Positions 9,142 to 17,298 of a stretch of DNA of 40,628 nucleotides are shown in pieces. Under the pieces are notes generated by a model that saw only the letters and a program-made list of their open reading frames with translations, did not search any database and had not been told where the DNA came from. This DNA is from an uncultured Planctomycetaceae bacterium (lineage in GTDB: Bacteria > Planctomycetota > Planctomycetia > Pirellulales > Pirellulaceae). Within the stretch, counting starts at the first letter, position 1. Every line of letters begins with the position of its first letter. A program made the position numbers and the translations under genes. The DNA is taken from NCBI GenBank assembly GCA_903863885.1, contig CAIPEB010000611.1:1-40628 (forward strand), given 5' to 3'.

Positions 9142-10587
9142 ATGCGAATGCCGCAACTGCTGTTCGGATTGCTGATGGGGTTCGGTGCAACTGCCGGTCT
9201 CGCGGCCGATGCGCCGATTTCACTGCACCCGGAAAACGGGCACTATTTTCTCTGGTGCAATCGCCCGACCATCCTCGTGACTTCCGGCGAGCACTACGGT
9301 TCGGTGCTGAACCTCGACTTCGACTACCGGCGTTATCTCGATGAGCTGAAACGCCGGGGACTCAACCACACTCGCACGTTCTCGGGCACGTACCGCGAGA
9401 TCCCGAGTTCGTTCGGCATCGCCGACAACTCGCTCGCTCCGCATCCGAATCGCTTCGCCTGTCCGTGGCTGCGGAGCGACAAACCCGGTTACTTCGACGG
9501 CGGGAACAAGTTCGACCTGACGAAATGGGACCCGGCGTACTTCGAGCGGCTGAAGGACTTTCTCGCCTGCGCCAAACAGGCCGGAGTTGTCGTCGAGTTG
9601 AATCTCTTCTGTCCGATGTACGACGACGATCTTTGGAAAGCCTGCCCGATGAACGCGGCCAACAACGTCAACGGAATCGGCAATTGCCGCCGCGAGGAGG
9701 TCTATGCGCTGAAGCACCAGGATCTGACCGACGTCCAACTGGCCGTGACTCGCAAGATCGTCGAAGAGGTGCGCGATTTCGACAATCTGTATTTCGAGGT
9801 CTGCAACGAACCCTATTTCGGAGGCGTCGAGTTATCGTGGCAGCACCGAATTGCGGATGCCATCGTTGAAGCGGAGCGAACGCAGCCGGCCCGCCATTTG
9901 ATCTCGATGAACATCGCCAACGGGAGGGCCAAAGTCGAGAACCCGCACGCGGCCGTGTCGATCTTCAATTTTCACTACTGCAACCCGCCCGACACCGTGG
10001 ACATGAACTACGGGCTGAACAAGGTCATCGGCGAGAATGAGACCGGTTTCCGAGGCAGCGACGATGCGATTTACCGCACCGAGGGATGGATGTTCATGCT
10101 GGCCGGCGGCGGCCTGTACAACAACCTCGACTATTCCTTCACACCTTCGCATCCCGATGGAACACTCGAAGGGTATTCGTCTCCGGGTGGAGGCAGCGCC
10201 GCGCTCAGGTCCCAATTGCAGGTGCTGAAGAGTTTCGTCGAGAGCTTCGACTTCATCCACATGACTCCCGCCCGGGACATCGTCCGCAAAACCGAACCGG
10301 GGTTGCGGAGCCGGGCGATGATGAAGCAGGGCGAAGCGTATGCGATCTACGTGCACGTCCCGCTGCCCGGCAAGCCGGACAACATCAAACAGCTCGAATC
10401 CGCCCGGCAGCACGCCCGGTTGACGCTGGAACTGCCGGCGGGAAATTATTCGCTGGAATGGATCCGGCCGACGGATGGCCAGATTGCCGGTCGGGATAAA
10501 TGCCGGCACGCAGGAGGCGAACTAACGCTGGAATCACCGGAATTTGCCGTCGATCTCGCCTTGCGAGTCCTACGAGAAAAGGAATGA
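9142..10587 (+). CDS. Secreted GH5-like (cellulase-type) glycoside hydrolase
   Basis: The protein has 481 residues with a signal peptide (about 1-22, ending LAADAP). A (beta/alpha)8-type catalytic domain covers roughly 25-380. The typical clan-A acid/base motif NEP is at E223 (FEVCNEPYF) and a candidate nucleophile motif IGENETG at E298/E300. A C-terminal beta domain (about 400-480) resembles accessory domains of this group. The start at 9142 has GAGGGA upstream; an alternative ATG at 9112 overlaps the Hsp70 stop as ATGA but would add a poor N-terminal extension. It probably acts on a polysaccharide or glycoside in the periplasm or outside the cell. The exact substrate cannot be told. Confidence 0.85.
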   Translation: MRMPQLLFGLLMGFGATAGLAADAPISLHPENGHYFLWCNRPTILVTSGEHYGSVLNLDFDYRRYLDELKRRGLNHTRTFSGTYREIPSSFGIADNSLAPHPNRFACPWLRSDKPGYFDGGNKFDLTKWDPAYFERLKDFLACAKQAGVVVELNLFCPMYDDDLWKACPMNAANNVNGIGNCRREEVYALKHQDLTDVQLAVTRKIVEEVRDFDNLYFEVCNEPYFGGVELSWQHRIADAIVEAERTQPARHLISMNIANGRAKVENPHAAVSIFNFHYCNPPDTVDMNYGLNKVIGENETGFRGSDDAIYRTEGWMFMLAGGGLYNNLDYSFTPSHPDGTLEGYSSPGGGSAALRSQLQVLKSFVESFDFIHMTPARDIVRKTEPGLRSRAMMKQGEAYAIYVHVPLPGKPDNIKQLESARQHARLTLELPAGNYSLEWIRPTDGQIAGRDKCRHAGGELTLESPEFAVDLALRVLREKE

Positions 10588-10591
10588 AACG

Positions 10592-11596
10592 ATGAAAGCC
10601 GCCTATTTCGAGCAACCCGGCCCGCCCGATGTCATCCGTTACGGCGATCTTCCCAAACCCGCACCGACCGGCGCACAGGTCCTCGTGAAAATGGGGGCAG
10701 TTTCCGTCAATCCGATCGACACTTACATCCGCAACGGCGCCAAGTATTGGGACCTGCCCACGCCCTTCATCGTCGGCTGCGATTTGGCCGGCGTGGTCGA
10801 GGAAGTCGGCCCCGATGCGCAGCAATTTCACCGCGGCGACCGCGTCTGGTGCACGAACCAGGGACTGATGGGCCGGCAGGGGACATTCGCCGAGTACAGC
10901 GTCGTCGATTCCCACTGGCTGTACGGCACGCCGGACTCGGTCTCGGACGAGACGGCCGCGGCCTGTGCTCTCGTGGGGGTAACCGCGCACCTTGGCCTGT
11001 TTCGCGACACGCGCCTCAGACGGGGAGAGACGGTCTTCGTCCAGGGAGGCAGCGGAGGCGTGGGCGCGATGGTCGTCCAGATGGCCAAGGCGGTCGGCGC
11101 ACGCGTCGTCGCCACGGGCGGATCGGACGAGAAAGTCGCCCGCTGCCGGGAACTCGGCGCCGACCTGGCCGTGAACTACAAGACGCAGGATATCGAGGCC
11201 GAACTGAAGGCCTTTGCTCCCGGCGGCGTAAACGTCTTTTGGGAGACGTCGCGCGAACCCGATTTCGACCGCATCGTCGGAAGTCTTGCCGAACGAGGAC
11301 GCATCGTGCTCATGGCCGGCCGGGATGCCCGCCCGCCGTTTCCCGTCGGGCCGTTCTACGTCAAGAACTGCTCAATGTTCGGCGTTGTCATGTTCAAGGC
11401 GTCGGTTCACGACCTGCAAGTCTGCGCCGACGAGATCAACCGCTGGCTGGCCGAAGGAAAACTCCGGGCTCAGATCGGCGCGACCTTTCCCCTGTCGGAG
11501 ACTGCTGCGGCACATCGCTTGCAGGAGGACAATACGCTGCGCAAGTCGGGCACACTCGCCGGAAAGATCGTCGTGCGGCCCGACGGGGCGGCGTGA
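10592..11596 (+). CDS. Quinone oxidoreductase-type MDR dehydrogenase
   Basis: This 334-residue cytoplasmic protein belongs to the medium-chain dehydrogenase/reductase superfamily, quinone oxidoreductase branch. An N-terminal GroES-like domain (about 1-120, with the SVNPIDTYIRNG segment typical of NADPH:quinone reductases) is followed by a Rossmann domain with the nucleotide-binding motif GGSGGVGAMV (near 152). The catalytic zinc ligands of true alcohol dehydrogenases are absent, as expected for this branch. The ATG at 10592 lies 4 bases after the glycosidase stop and has GGAATG just upstream, indicating translation in the same transcript. The acceptor (quinone or an enone) is inferred from family membership only. 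Confidence 0.9.
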   Translation: MKAAYFEQPGPPDVIRYGDLPKPAPTGAQVLVKMGAVSVNPIDTYIRNGAKYWDLPTPFIVGCDLAGVVEEVGPDAQQFHRGDRVWCTNQGLMGRQGTFAEYSVVDSHWLYGTPDSVSDETAAACALVGVTAHLGLFRDTRLRRGETVFVQGGSGGVGAMVVQMAKAVGARVVATGGSDEKVARCRELGADLAVNYKTQDIEAELKAFAPGGVNVFWETSREPDFDRIVGSLAERGRIVLMAGRDARPPFPVGPFYVKNCSMFGVVMFKASVHDLQVCADEINRWLAEGKLRAQIGATFPLSETAAAHRLQEDNTLRKSGTLAGKIVVRPDGAA

Positions 11597-11643
11597 GGAT
11601 CCGCCGGACAGTGTGTTTTGCCGGTGATGGCGGAATCCGATCG

Positions 11644-11669
11644 GCCCGCCCGCTGCAAGGCAGGCGGGC
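11644..11669. terminator. Strong hairpin between convergent genes
   Basis: GCCCGCCCGC (11644-11653) and GCAGGCGGGC (11660-11669) pair over 10 bases with one mismatch and a 6-base loop. It lies between the convergent dehydrogenase (ends 11596) and glycosyltransferase (ends 11712). There is no T run on either side, so Rho-independent termination is only possible. A second imperfect stem (GGATCCGCC with GGCGGAATCC) lies just upstream at about 11597-11641. Confidence 0.4.
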
Positions 11670-11711
11670 GAATCGCCTGGACGATCATCGCATCCGACCC
11701 GCGGAGCATCG

Positions 11712-12467
11712 TCACCCCCAGCGCAGGCGAAACAGAATCCACAGAGCGGCGAAGCCTTCGCGCAGGTCGATCTTTGATTCTCCGTGTCGGCGATTCACGA
11801 ACACGATCGGCGTTTCAGCGATGCGTGCCCCGGCGCGCGAGAGCATCCACAGAAGTTCTTCGAGAAACGAATAGCCACGGGACCGCATCCGGTCCCAGGC
11901 GACTCGCTTCAGCACCTGCATGCGATAGCAGCGAAAGCCGCTGCTGCAATCGCGGGCCTGGAGTTTGAGCCAGAAACGGGCGTAGGCGTTCACAAAACGG
12001 CTCATGAGCAGTCGCTTCCACGGCCAGCCTTCCACGGCTCCCCCGGGCACGTAGCGGGAACCGATCATCACATCGACGGCCGCTCCGTCTGAACCGCTCA
12101 TTCCCAGCACCATTCCGGGGATAATGCCGGGCGCATGGCTGAAGTCCGCGTCGAGTGTCACGAGGAAGTCAAAGTCCCTTTCCGCCGCGTAACGGATGGC
12201 CTCGACGATCGCTGTGCCCAAGCCGAGTTTTCCCGAGCGATGCATGACGTGAAATCGCGGCTCGACTGCCGAGAACTGATCGCACCAGCGTCCCGTGCCG
12301 TCGGGCGAATTGTCGTCGACCACCAGCAGTTCGACGCTCGGCGCGTGTTGAAAGACCTCTGCTACCAGCCGAGGCAGATTCTCGAATTCGTTGTACGTCG
12401 CAATCGCAACAAGCGTGCGAACGGGTGGAGGAGCGGGGGCAGTCATCTTTTCCGCAGTCATCCTCAT
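11712..12467 (-). CDS. Family 2 glycosyltransferase, polyprenol-phosphate mannose synthase type
   Basis: The 251-residue protein is a GT-A fold GT2 enzyme resembling dolichyl/polyprenyl-phosphate mannosyltransferase. It contains the nucleotide-sugar motif VVDDNSPDGTG (near 50), the metal-binding LDADFSH motif (near 104) and the acceptor-side RYVPGG and SGFRCYR segments. It lacks the C-terminal GtrA or membrane domain found in some relatives, so it would act at the cytoplasmic face of the membrane, moving a sugar from a GDP- or UDP-sugar to polyprenyl phosphate. Three in-frame ATG codons lie close together (12467, 12461, 12446); GGAAAAG precedes the third, so the true start may be 12446. It is divergent from the M16 peptidase gene. 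Confidence 0.88.
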   Translation of the reverse strand: MRMTAEKMTAPAPPPVRTLVAIATYNEFENLPRLVAEVFQHAPSVELLVVDDNSPDGTGRWCDQFSAVEPRFHVMHRSGKLGLGTAIVEAIRYAAERDFDFLVTLDADFSHAPGIIPGMVLGMSGSDGAAVDVMIGSRYVPGGAVEGWPWKRLLMSRFVNAYARFWLKLQARDCSSGFRCYRMQVLKRVAWDRMRSRGYSFLEELLWMLSRAGARIAETPIVFVNRRHGESKIDLREGFAALWILFRLRWG

Positions 12468-12814
12468 CGGTCTGGCAGGGCTGTCTCCCCCTCGCGCGTC
12501 TTCGCCCTGAAGCGATCACCGGCGGGGGTAATACCCATTTTGTTTTTTGCGAGTGTCCGTCTACAATTCCGACGCTCCTCTGGACTTCGTCAGACGTTTC
12601 TCCCGGTGACGCAGGCTGTTGACCGACGGATTATGCGATTTTCGCGGCATTTTTTGCCTTGCACGTATTTCGCTTTGCGCCTATTTTCGCGCCATGCTCG
12701 GCCGTCTGGCAACCCCGAACCGCCGAAATCCACGAGCCGAAAGACCACCGCCGCGGTGACTCGTTCAGCGGCGATCACTCGACCGAAACCCCCGAATACC
12801 AGAATTGAGCCGAG
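12468..12814. other. Divergent intergenic region, glycosyltransferase / M16 peptidase
   Basis: This 347-base stretch has no convincing gene. It includes the promoter-like pair at 12540-12567 facing the peptidase gene. Between that site and the peptidase start lies about 250 bases of sequence without an open gene, which would form a long 5' untranslated region if the promoter is real. Confidence 0.5.
12540..12567 (+). promoter_or_regulatory. Candidate sigma-70 promoter, M16 peptidase gene
   Basis: TTGTTT (12540-12545) and TACAAT (12562-12567) are spaced by 16 bases and lie in the divergent region, facing the gene at 12815. The -10 box matches five of six consensus bases. The distance to the start codon is long, so another promoter nearer the gene is possible. 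Confidence 0.4.
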
Positions 12815-15385
12815 ATGCCTTATCTCTCGATTTCTCCGTTGGGTCAAGCCGTAACCAAAGCCGAACTCGCCAACGGAATGACGGTCATCGTGCGCGAGAA
12901 TCACGCCGCTCCCGTGGCGACCGTACGCTGCTGCGTTCGCAACACAGGGAGCGCTTTCGAGGGCGCGTATCTCGGCGCGGGCATCAGCCATCTGCTGGAA
13001 CATCTCGTCGCCATGGGCTCGACCGTCAAGCGAACCGAACAGGAAGTGCAGGAATTGCTCGATACGATGGGAGGACGGACCAATGCGATGACCTCATCCG
13101 ACCGCACCGTCTACTTCATCGATTGTGCGGCCGGGCATCTCGATCTGGCCATGGAACTGATCGCCGACAGCATGCAGCACGCGACGATTCCAACCCGCGA
13201 ATTCGACCGCGAAATGGGTGTGGTCCAGCGTGAGCTGGAAATGGGGCGGGTGGACCGCGACCGCATGCTGTACGAAACAATGAAGACGCTCGTCTACACC
13301 GAGCATCCGATGCGACACCCGACCATCGGCTACCTGCCCGTTGTGCAGGCCGTGACCAGAAATGACGTGATTTCGTTCTATCGCGATCGCTACGTGCCGC
13401 AGAACATGGTGTTCGCCGTGGTCGGCGACGTGCAGACCCGGCACGTCCTGGACCGGATCGACTCGCTATTCGCGAATTTCTCCAGGACAACCGAACGGAC
13501 CGTCACACTGCCGAACGAACCGCCTCAGGCTTCTCCCCGTTCAGCCCGACTCGAAATGGAAGGGGAGACGGTGCACTTCAGCCTGGGCTGGCCGACCATC
13601 GCCCTGCAACATCCGAACCTGTATTCCCTCGACCTTATCAGCGACCTGCTCACGAACGGCGACAGCTCGCGCCTCGGTTCGAGACTGCGGGTCGAGCAGC
13701 CGCATGCGATCGGCGTTCAGAGTTTTTCTTTTACGCCGTCGTTTGTGCCGGGATGGTTCGGCGTTTCCGTCGAGTGCCGTCCGGACCGTGTGGATATCTG
13801 CCGCAGGACCATTCTCGAAGAGATCGAACGGCTGCAAAACGAACCGGTCGACGAGAGCGAACTGAATAAAGTCAAACGCCAACAGGCAGCGGCCCACGTC
13901 TTTTCGCAGCAGACCGTGCAGGCTCAGGCAAATGCGCTGATTTCCAGCTTTATTGCCACCGGCGATCCCCGCTTCGACGAACAGTATGTCCGGGCAATTC
14001 AACAGGTGACTCCCGATCAGGTCCGCGATATGGCGAGGCAGTACTTTCAGCCCCGCAGCCTGAGCGAAGTCGTCATCGAACCGCCCGGTTTGGCGCAGCC
14101 ACTGCCCGAGACGTCCGTCGCGGCGCTCGAGTCACCCGTGCTGCGGCACGAGTTTCCCAACGGGTTGATCGTGCTGTTGAAGCGACACGCCGTCACTCCG
14201 ATCGTGACGGTCCAGGCCTTCGTCCGCGCAGGATCAGTCAGCGACACGGATGCCACCAGCGGACTTGCCGCGATTGCAACCCAACTCATGATGAAGGGCA
14301 CCGAGAAGCACACCGCCAGGCAGATCGCCGAGTTCTTCGACTCCGTCGGCGGAGTTCTGCTGACGGACAGTCAGCGAAACACGAGCTATCTGCAGTGTTC
14401 GATCTTGAAAGAAGATCTCCCGCCGTCGCTGGATTACGCGTTTCAGGTGCTGTTTCGCCCCTCGTTTCCCGCCGAAGAGTTCTTGAAGGTCCAGAGTCAG
14501 CTGCTCGACGCCATCGCGGCGCGAAAGGGAGATCCTCAGACCGAGATCTCGGATTTCTGGACCTCGCTCCTGCCCGCGAACTCGCCCTACCACCGGCGCG
14601 TGGAAGGCACTCTGGAAACAGTCGGCAGCCTTCAGGTCTCGGACTGCGTGGATTTCCATCGGAGGATGTTTGTTCCCGAGAACATGGTGCTGGCGGTCTT
14701 CGGCGACATAGATCCCCAGGCCGAGTTGGAACAACTCAAGTGCACCTTCGGCAGCGTGCAGCGTTCGCGTACGTTCGAGCGGCAGACGTTCCCGTCCAGC
14801 CACTCGGAGATCCCGGGACGAAACGAGAACCTGACAAGCGAACGCGAAAACACGTCCATGGTCGTGATCGGATACCCGACATTTCCGCTGACCAGCACCG
14901 ACGAACAGTCGGCGCTTGAAGTGCTCGATGCGGTGCTGACCGGCGGGCGCGGCATCGGGGGACGGTTGTTCAAAGAGCTGCGCGGTGAACGGTTGGTGTA
15001 TTACGTGGCCGGCAGAAGCATCACGGGGCTCGCGCCGGGCTTTTATTGTCTCGTTGCGCAGACGCATCCACAGTCGCGCGAAGAGGTCGTCCGCCGTATT
15101 CAAGCCAGCGTGAGCAGAATCTGCGACGAGGGCATTCCTCAGGCGGAGTTTGAACTGGCCAAGCAGAAGCTGACGGTCGCCCACGTCATGCAGAACACGA
15201 CGCCGGCTTCCCAGGCGTTTCAGGCCGCCGTGCACGAGCTCCACGGCTTGGGCTACGACTTCGACCAGCAATACGACCGGCGCATCCGGCAGGTCACTGT
15301 TGAAGCCGTACAAGAATTGGCACGGCGCTACTTCCACGACCCGATCATTGCCACATCATCGCCGAGTCCATCGTCCGGTGCATAG
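12815..15385 (+). CDS. Double-length M16 family zinc metallopeptidase
   Basis: The 856-residue protein is two fused M16 (pitrilysin/insulinase-type) units. The N-terminal half has the inverted zinc motif HLLEH at 59-63 and the third ligand E140, exactly the HxxEH-x76-E spacing of active M16 enzymes. The second half (about 430-856) lacks HxxEH at the matching place (GLAAIATQL) but keeps the C-terminal substrate-binding segment GGRLFKELRGERLVYY, so it forms the inactive lobe of the clamshell. No signal peptide is visible at this start, which suggests a cytoplasmic peptidase or a start slightly misplaced. The ribosome binding site is weak (GCCGAG). Likely role: degradation of peptides or processing, by family. 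It is convergent with the small basic protein gene at 15508. Confidence 0.93.
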   Translation: MPYLSISPLGQAVTKAELANGMTVIVRENHAAPVATVRCCVRNTGSAFEGAYLGAGISHLLEHLVAMGSTVKRTEQEVQELLDTMGGRTNAMTSSDRTVYFIDCAAGHLDLAMELIADSMQHATIPTREFDREMGVVQRELEMGRVDRDRMLYETMKTLVYTEHPMRHPTIGYLPVVQAVTRNDVISFYRDRYVPQNMVFAVVGDVQTRHVLDRIDSLFANFSRTTERTVTLPNEPPQASPRSARLEMEGETVHFSLGWPTIALQHPNLYSLDLISDLLTNGDSSRLGSRLRVEQPHAIGVQSFSFTPSFVPGWFGVSVECRPDRVDICRRTILEEIERLQNEPVDESELNKVKRQQAAAHVFSQQTVQAQANALISSFIATGDPRFDEQYVRAIQQVTPDQVRDMARQYFQPRSLSEVVIEPPGLAQPLPETSVAALESPVLRHEFPNGLIVLLKRHAVTPIVTVQAFVRAGSVSDTDATSGLAAIATQLMMKGTEKHTARQIAEFFDSVGGVLLTDSQRNTSYLQCSILKEDLPPSLDYAFQVLFRPSFPAEEFLKVQSQLLDAIAARKGDPQTEISDFWTSLLPANSPYHRRVEGTLETVGSLQVSDCVDFHRRMFVPENMVLAVFGDIDPQAELEQLKCTFGSVQRSRTFERQTFPSSHSEIPGRNENLTSERENTSMVVIGYPTFPLTSTDEQSALEVLDAVLTGGRGIGGRLFKELRGERLVYYVAGRSITGLAPGFYCLVAQTHPQSREEVVRRIQASVSRICDEGIPQAEFELAKQKLTVAHVMQNTTPASQAFQAAVHELHGLGYDFDQQYDRRIRQVTVEAVQELARRYFHDPIIATSSPSPSSGA

Positions 15386-15507
15386 TTCAAGACCGGCGCG
15401 CAGTTCAGACCCCGGCATGCACTGGAACGCGCGGGCTGAAACTCATGGGCCCAAGGTACAGGCGCAGAATCAGAATGAGCGAGCAATACTAGCGCGGAGG
15501 CTGGCGC

Positions 15508-15810
15508 TCACTCTTCAATCGCTTCCTTGACCTTCTGCACAAAATGCGGTGATTTGCCGCCTTGGCTGAGTTCTTCGGCTTTCTTTTCAGCCTGCTTCTT
15601 CTGGTTGAACTCGAACAGGGCAACTCGTTTCAGGGATTGATTGAAAACCCCCCAGAAGAGTTTTACTCGGACCTCAGCCACCTCTTTCTTGCGGCTCTTG
15701 CGAGGCGTAGCCTTCTTGGCCGGTTTCTTCGCTTCGTCCGTGAGCCCAGCCTTTTCTGCAGCTTCCGCCTCTTCTCTCAACGCCATGCGGTTTAATACTT
15801 TACGAGCCAT
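15508..15810 (-). CDS. Small lysine-rich conserved-type protein (100 aa)
   Basis: The 100-residue frame starts at 15810 (GAGGTCAG just before ATG). The protein is strongly charged: an Ala/Lys/Glu-rich helical N-terminal part (residues 1-45, with a run of AKK and RKSRKK motifs), then a compact segment near 46-70 (VKLFWGVFNQSLKRVALFEF), then a helical tail rich in KK and EE. The core segment with aromatic residues looks like a small folded domain rather than disorder. I do not recognise a named family, though small basic proteins with this N-terminus (MARKVLNR) are a planctomycete habit in my memory. Nucleic-acid or ribosome binding is inference. A longer frame up to 15861 lacks a better start. 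Confidence 0.75.
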   Translation of the reverse strand: MARKVLNRMALREEAEAAEKAGLTDEAKKPAKKATPRKSRKKEVAEVRVKLFWGVFNQSLKRVALFEFNQKKQAEKKAEELSQGGKSPHFVQKVKEAIEE

Positions 15811-16057
15811 CTGACCTCGCCGTGCGGTTGGGGGGCTGGCAGAAAAAAACGCCACTGGCACGAATTATGATAACCCAACTTTCGTCCGAACGCCAGTATG
15901 GGTCGAGCGTTGGGGGTTGGTTACCCCCATTTGGCATGGATACCGGCGGGCTGATGCCGGTCGCCAAAGGTCGGATGCCGGAGCAATGAGGTCGCACGGG
16001 TGAGTGTTTTATCGGTGCCAATCCGAGGCCTCACCCGCTCCGGACTCCCGGCTCGGA

Positions 16058-16351
16058 TTACCGTTTCAACAGATCAGGTCCCTGGCCGACGACCTTGTCG
16101 TACCGGCCTTCGGCCGACTTCACGTACTTGGTGAATCCGAGACGCTCCAGTTTGCGATCGTCATTCAAGGTACGATCGGTTTTCATCGGCGAACCGGGTC
16201 CTGCAATCCCGAAGGGCAGGAAGACCCGCCGCACCGGCTCACCCGTTTCCGGATGAACGGTCATCGGCTCGTCCGTCATTTTCTCGACGACTTCGAAACG
16301 CTCGCCTGCAGTTCCGTCCTTGCGAATGATCTCGTAAACGTACGTCGGCAT
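16058..16351 (-). CDS. FmdB-like small protein without zinc-ribbon cysteines
   Basis: This 97-residue protein begins MPTYVYE, continues with RFEVVEKMTDEPMTVHPETG and EPVRRV, and thereby matches the layout of the FmdB regulatory family (MPTYDY, RFE, PLTxCPxCG, VRRV). The two CxxC zinc-binding pairs expected at residues about 8-11 and 32-35 are missing; the protein has no cysteine at all, and HPETG stands where CPECG is usual. The C-terminal part (about 50-97) ends in basic residues. Thus it keeps the family skeleton but cannot bind zinc the normal way. It sits downstream of the rRNA-methyltransferase pair on the same strand after a gap of 139 bases. Function unknown. Confidence 0.8.
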   Translation of the reverse strand: MPTYVYEIIRKDGTAGERFEVVEKMTDEPMTVHPETGEPVRRVFLPFGIAGPGSPMKTDRTLNDDRKLERLGFTKYVKSAEGRYDKVVGQGPDLLKR

Positions 16352-16490
16352 CGTTGGTGCTCGCTCGTTACCTGTCGGCCCGGCATCGTCCCGGCATCGG
16401 TCCGGCAGGCCGTTGGATTGTCTTCCCCGGGGAATTTTACCTTGCGCTTCAACAGCGTGGAGTGCCGGTCGGCGAAAAGGCCCGCCCTGC

Positions 16491-17291
16491 TCAGGTCATG
16501 CGCTGGCGCAGCGCTTCGTACATCAGGACTCCCGCTGTGACCGACACGTTCAGGCTATCGACACGGCCGCACATCGGCAACGCGATCGCCGTGATATCGT
16601 CGGCGTTCCACAGCGAGGTCAACCCCCTGGCCTCGCTGCCCAGTACGATGGCTGTCGGCTTACGATAGTCCACGCGGTGGTAGAGAGTCGTTGCGTCAAC
16701 GCGAGCGGCGACGACCTGCACTTGAAGCCGCCGCAACCAGGCCAGGACTGCTGCGGGCGACGCAGCGGCAAGCGGCACGGTGAAGACCGCACCGAGACTG
16801 GCGCGGATCGCATTCGGATTGAACAGATCCGCCGCCGGATCGGCCAGGACCACGGCGGAAGCACCGATGGCGTCCGCTGTCCGCACGATTCCTCCGAGAT
16901 TCCCCGGCTTTTCCACCGACTCCAGCACGACGATCAGTGGATTGCCGGGAAGTTGCCAATCGGGCCACGTCGGCTGCGGGTACTCCGCAACCGCCACGGC
17001 TCCCTCGGATCGTTCGCCGAAGGCCAGTTTGCCCAGAACGGCGGATGTGACTTCGAGCACCGCCACGCCCCGCTCGCCCGCCATGCTGATGGATTGTTCC
17101 AGTTCTGAGTCGCGGACCAATTCTCCGCAGAAGAAGATCTCGAGGACCTTGACGTTCGCCTGCAGGGCCCGTGAAATCTCTCGAGCGCCGTCGATCAGGA
17201 ATCGGCCCTGGTTCTTCCGATCGCGGTGCTCCCGCAAGCGGGCGGCCTGTTTGACTCGAGGATTCTGCGGGCTGGTGATGCGCATGGTCAT
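16491..17291 (-). CDS. TrmH/SpoU-family RNA 2'-O-methyltransferase
   Basis: The 266-residue protein has the two-domain layout of SPOUT rRNA methyltransferases of the RlmB/TsnR group: an L7Ae-like substrate-binding N-domain (about 1-100, with ITSPQNPRVKQAARLR and GRFLIDGAREI) and a trefoil-knot SAM domain. Motif 1 is GNLGGIVRTADAIGAS (near 147), motif 2 IVLGSEARGL (near 212) and motif 3 DSLNVSVTAGVLMYEALRQR at the end. By family it methylates a ribose 2'-OH in rRNA or tRNA; the exact target cannot be read. Its start lies 7 bases after the stop of the upstream methyltransferase, so the two are co-transcribed. Confidence 0.92.
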   Translation of the reverse strand: MTMRITSPQNPRVKQAARLREHRDRKNQGRFLIDGAREISRALQANVKVLEIFFCGELVRDSELEQSISMAGERGVAVLEVTSAVLGKLAFGERSEGAVAVAEYPQPTWPDWQLPGNPLIVVLESVEKPGNLGGIVRTADAIGASAVVLADPAADLFNPNAIRASLGAVFTVPLAAASPAAVLAWLRRLQVQVVAARVDATTLYHRVDYRKPTAIVLGSEARGLTSLWNADDITAIALPMCGRVDSLNVSVTAGVLMYEALRQRMT

Positions 17292-17298
17292 TGTTTCA

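Noticed and set aside
15850-15870. TGGCACG with downstream TT, as in sigma-54 promoters
   Set aside because: The -12 GC is missing at the correct distance (reads GA), and no plus-strand gene follows.
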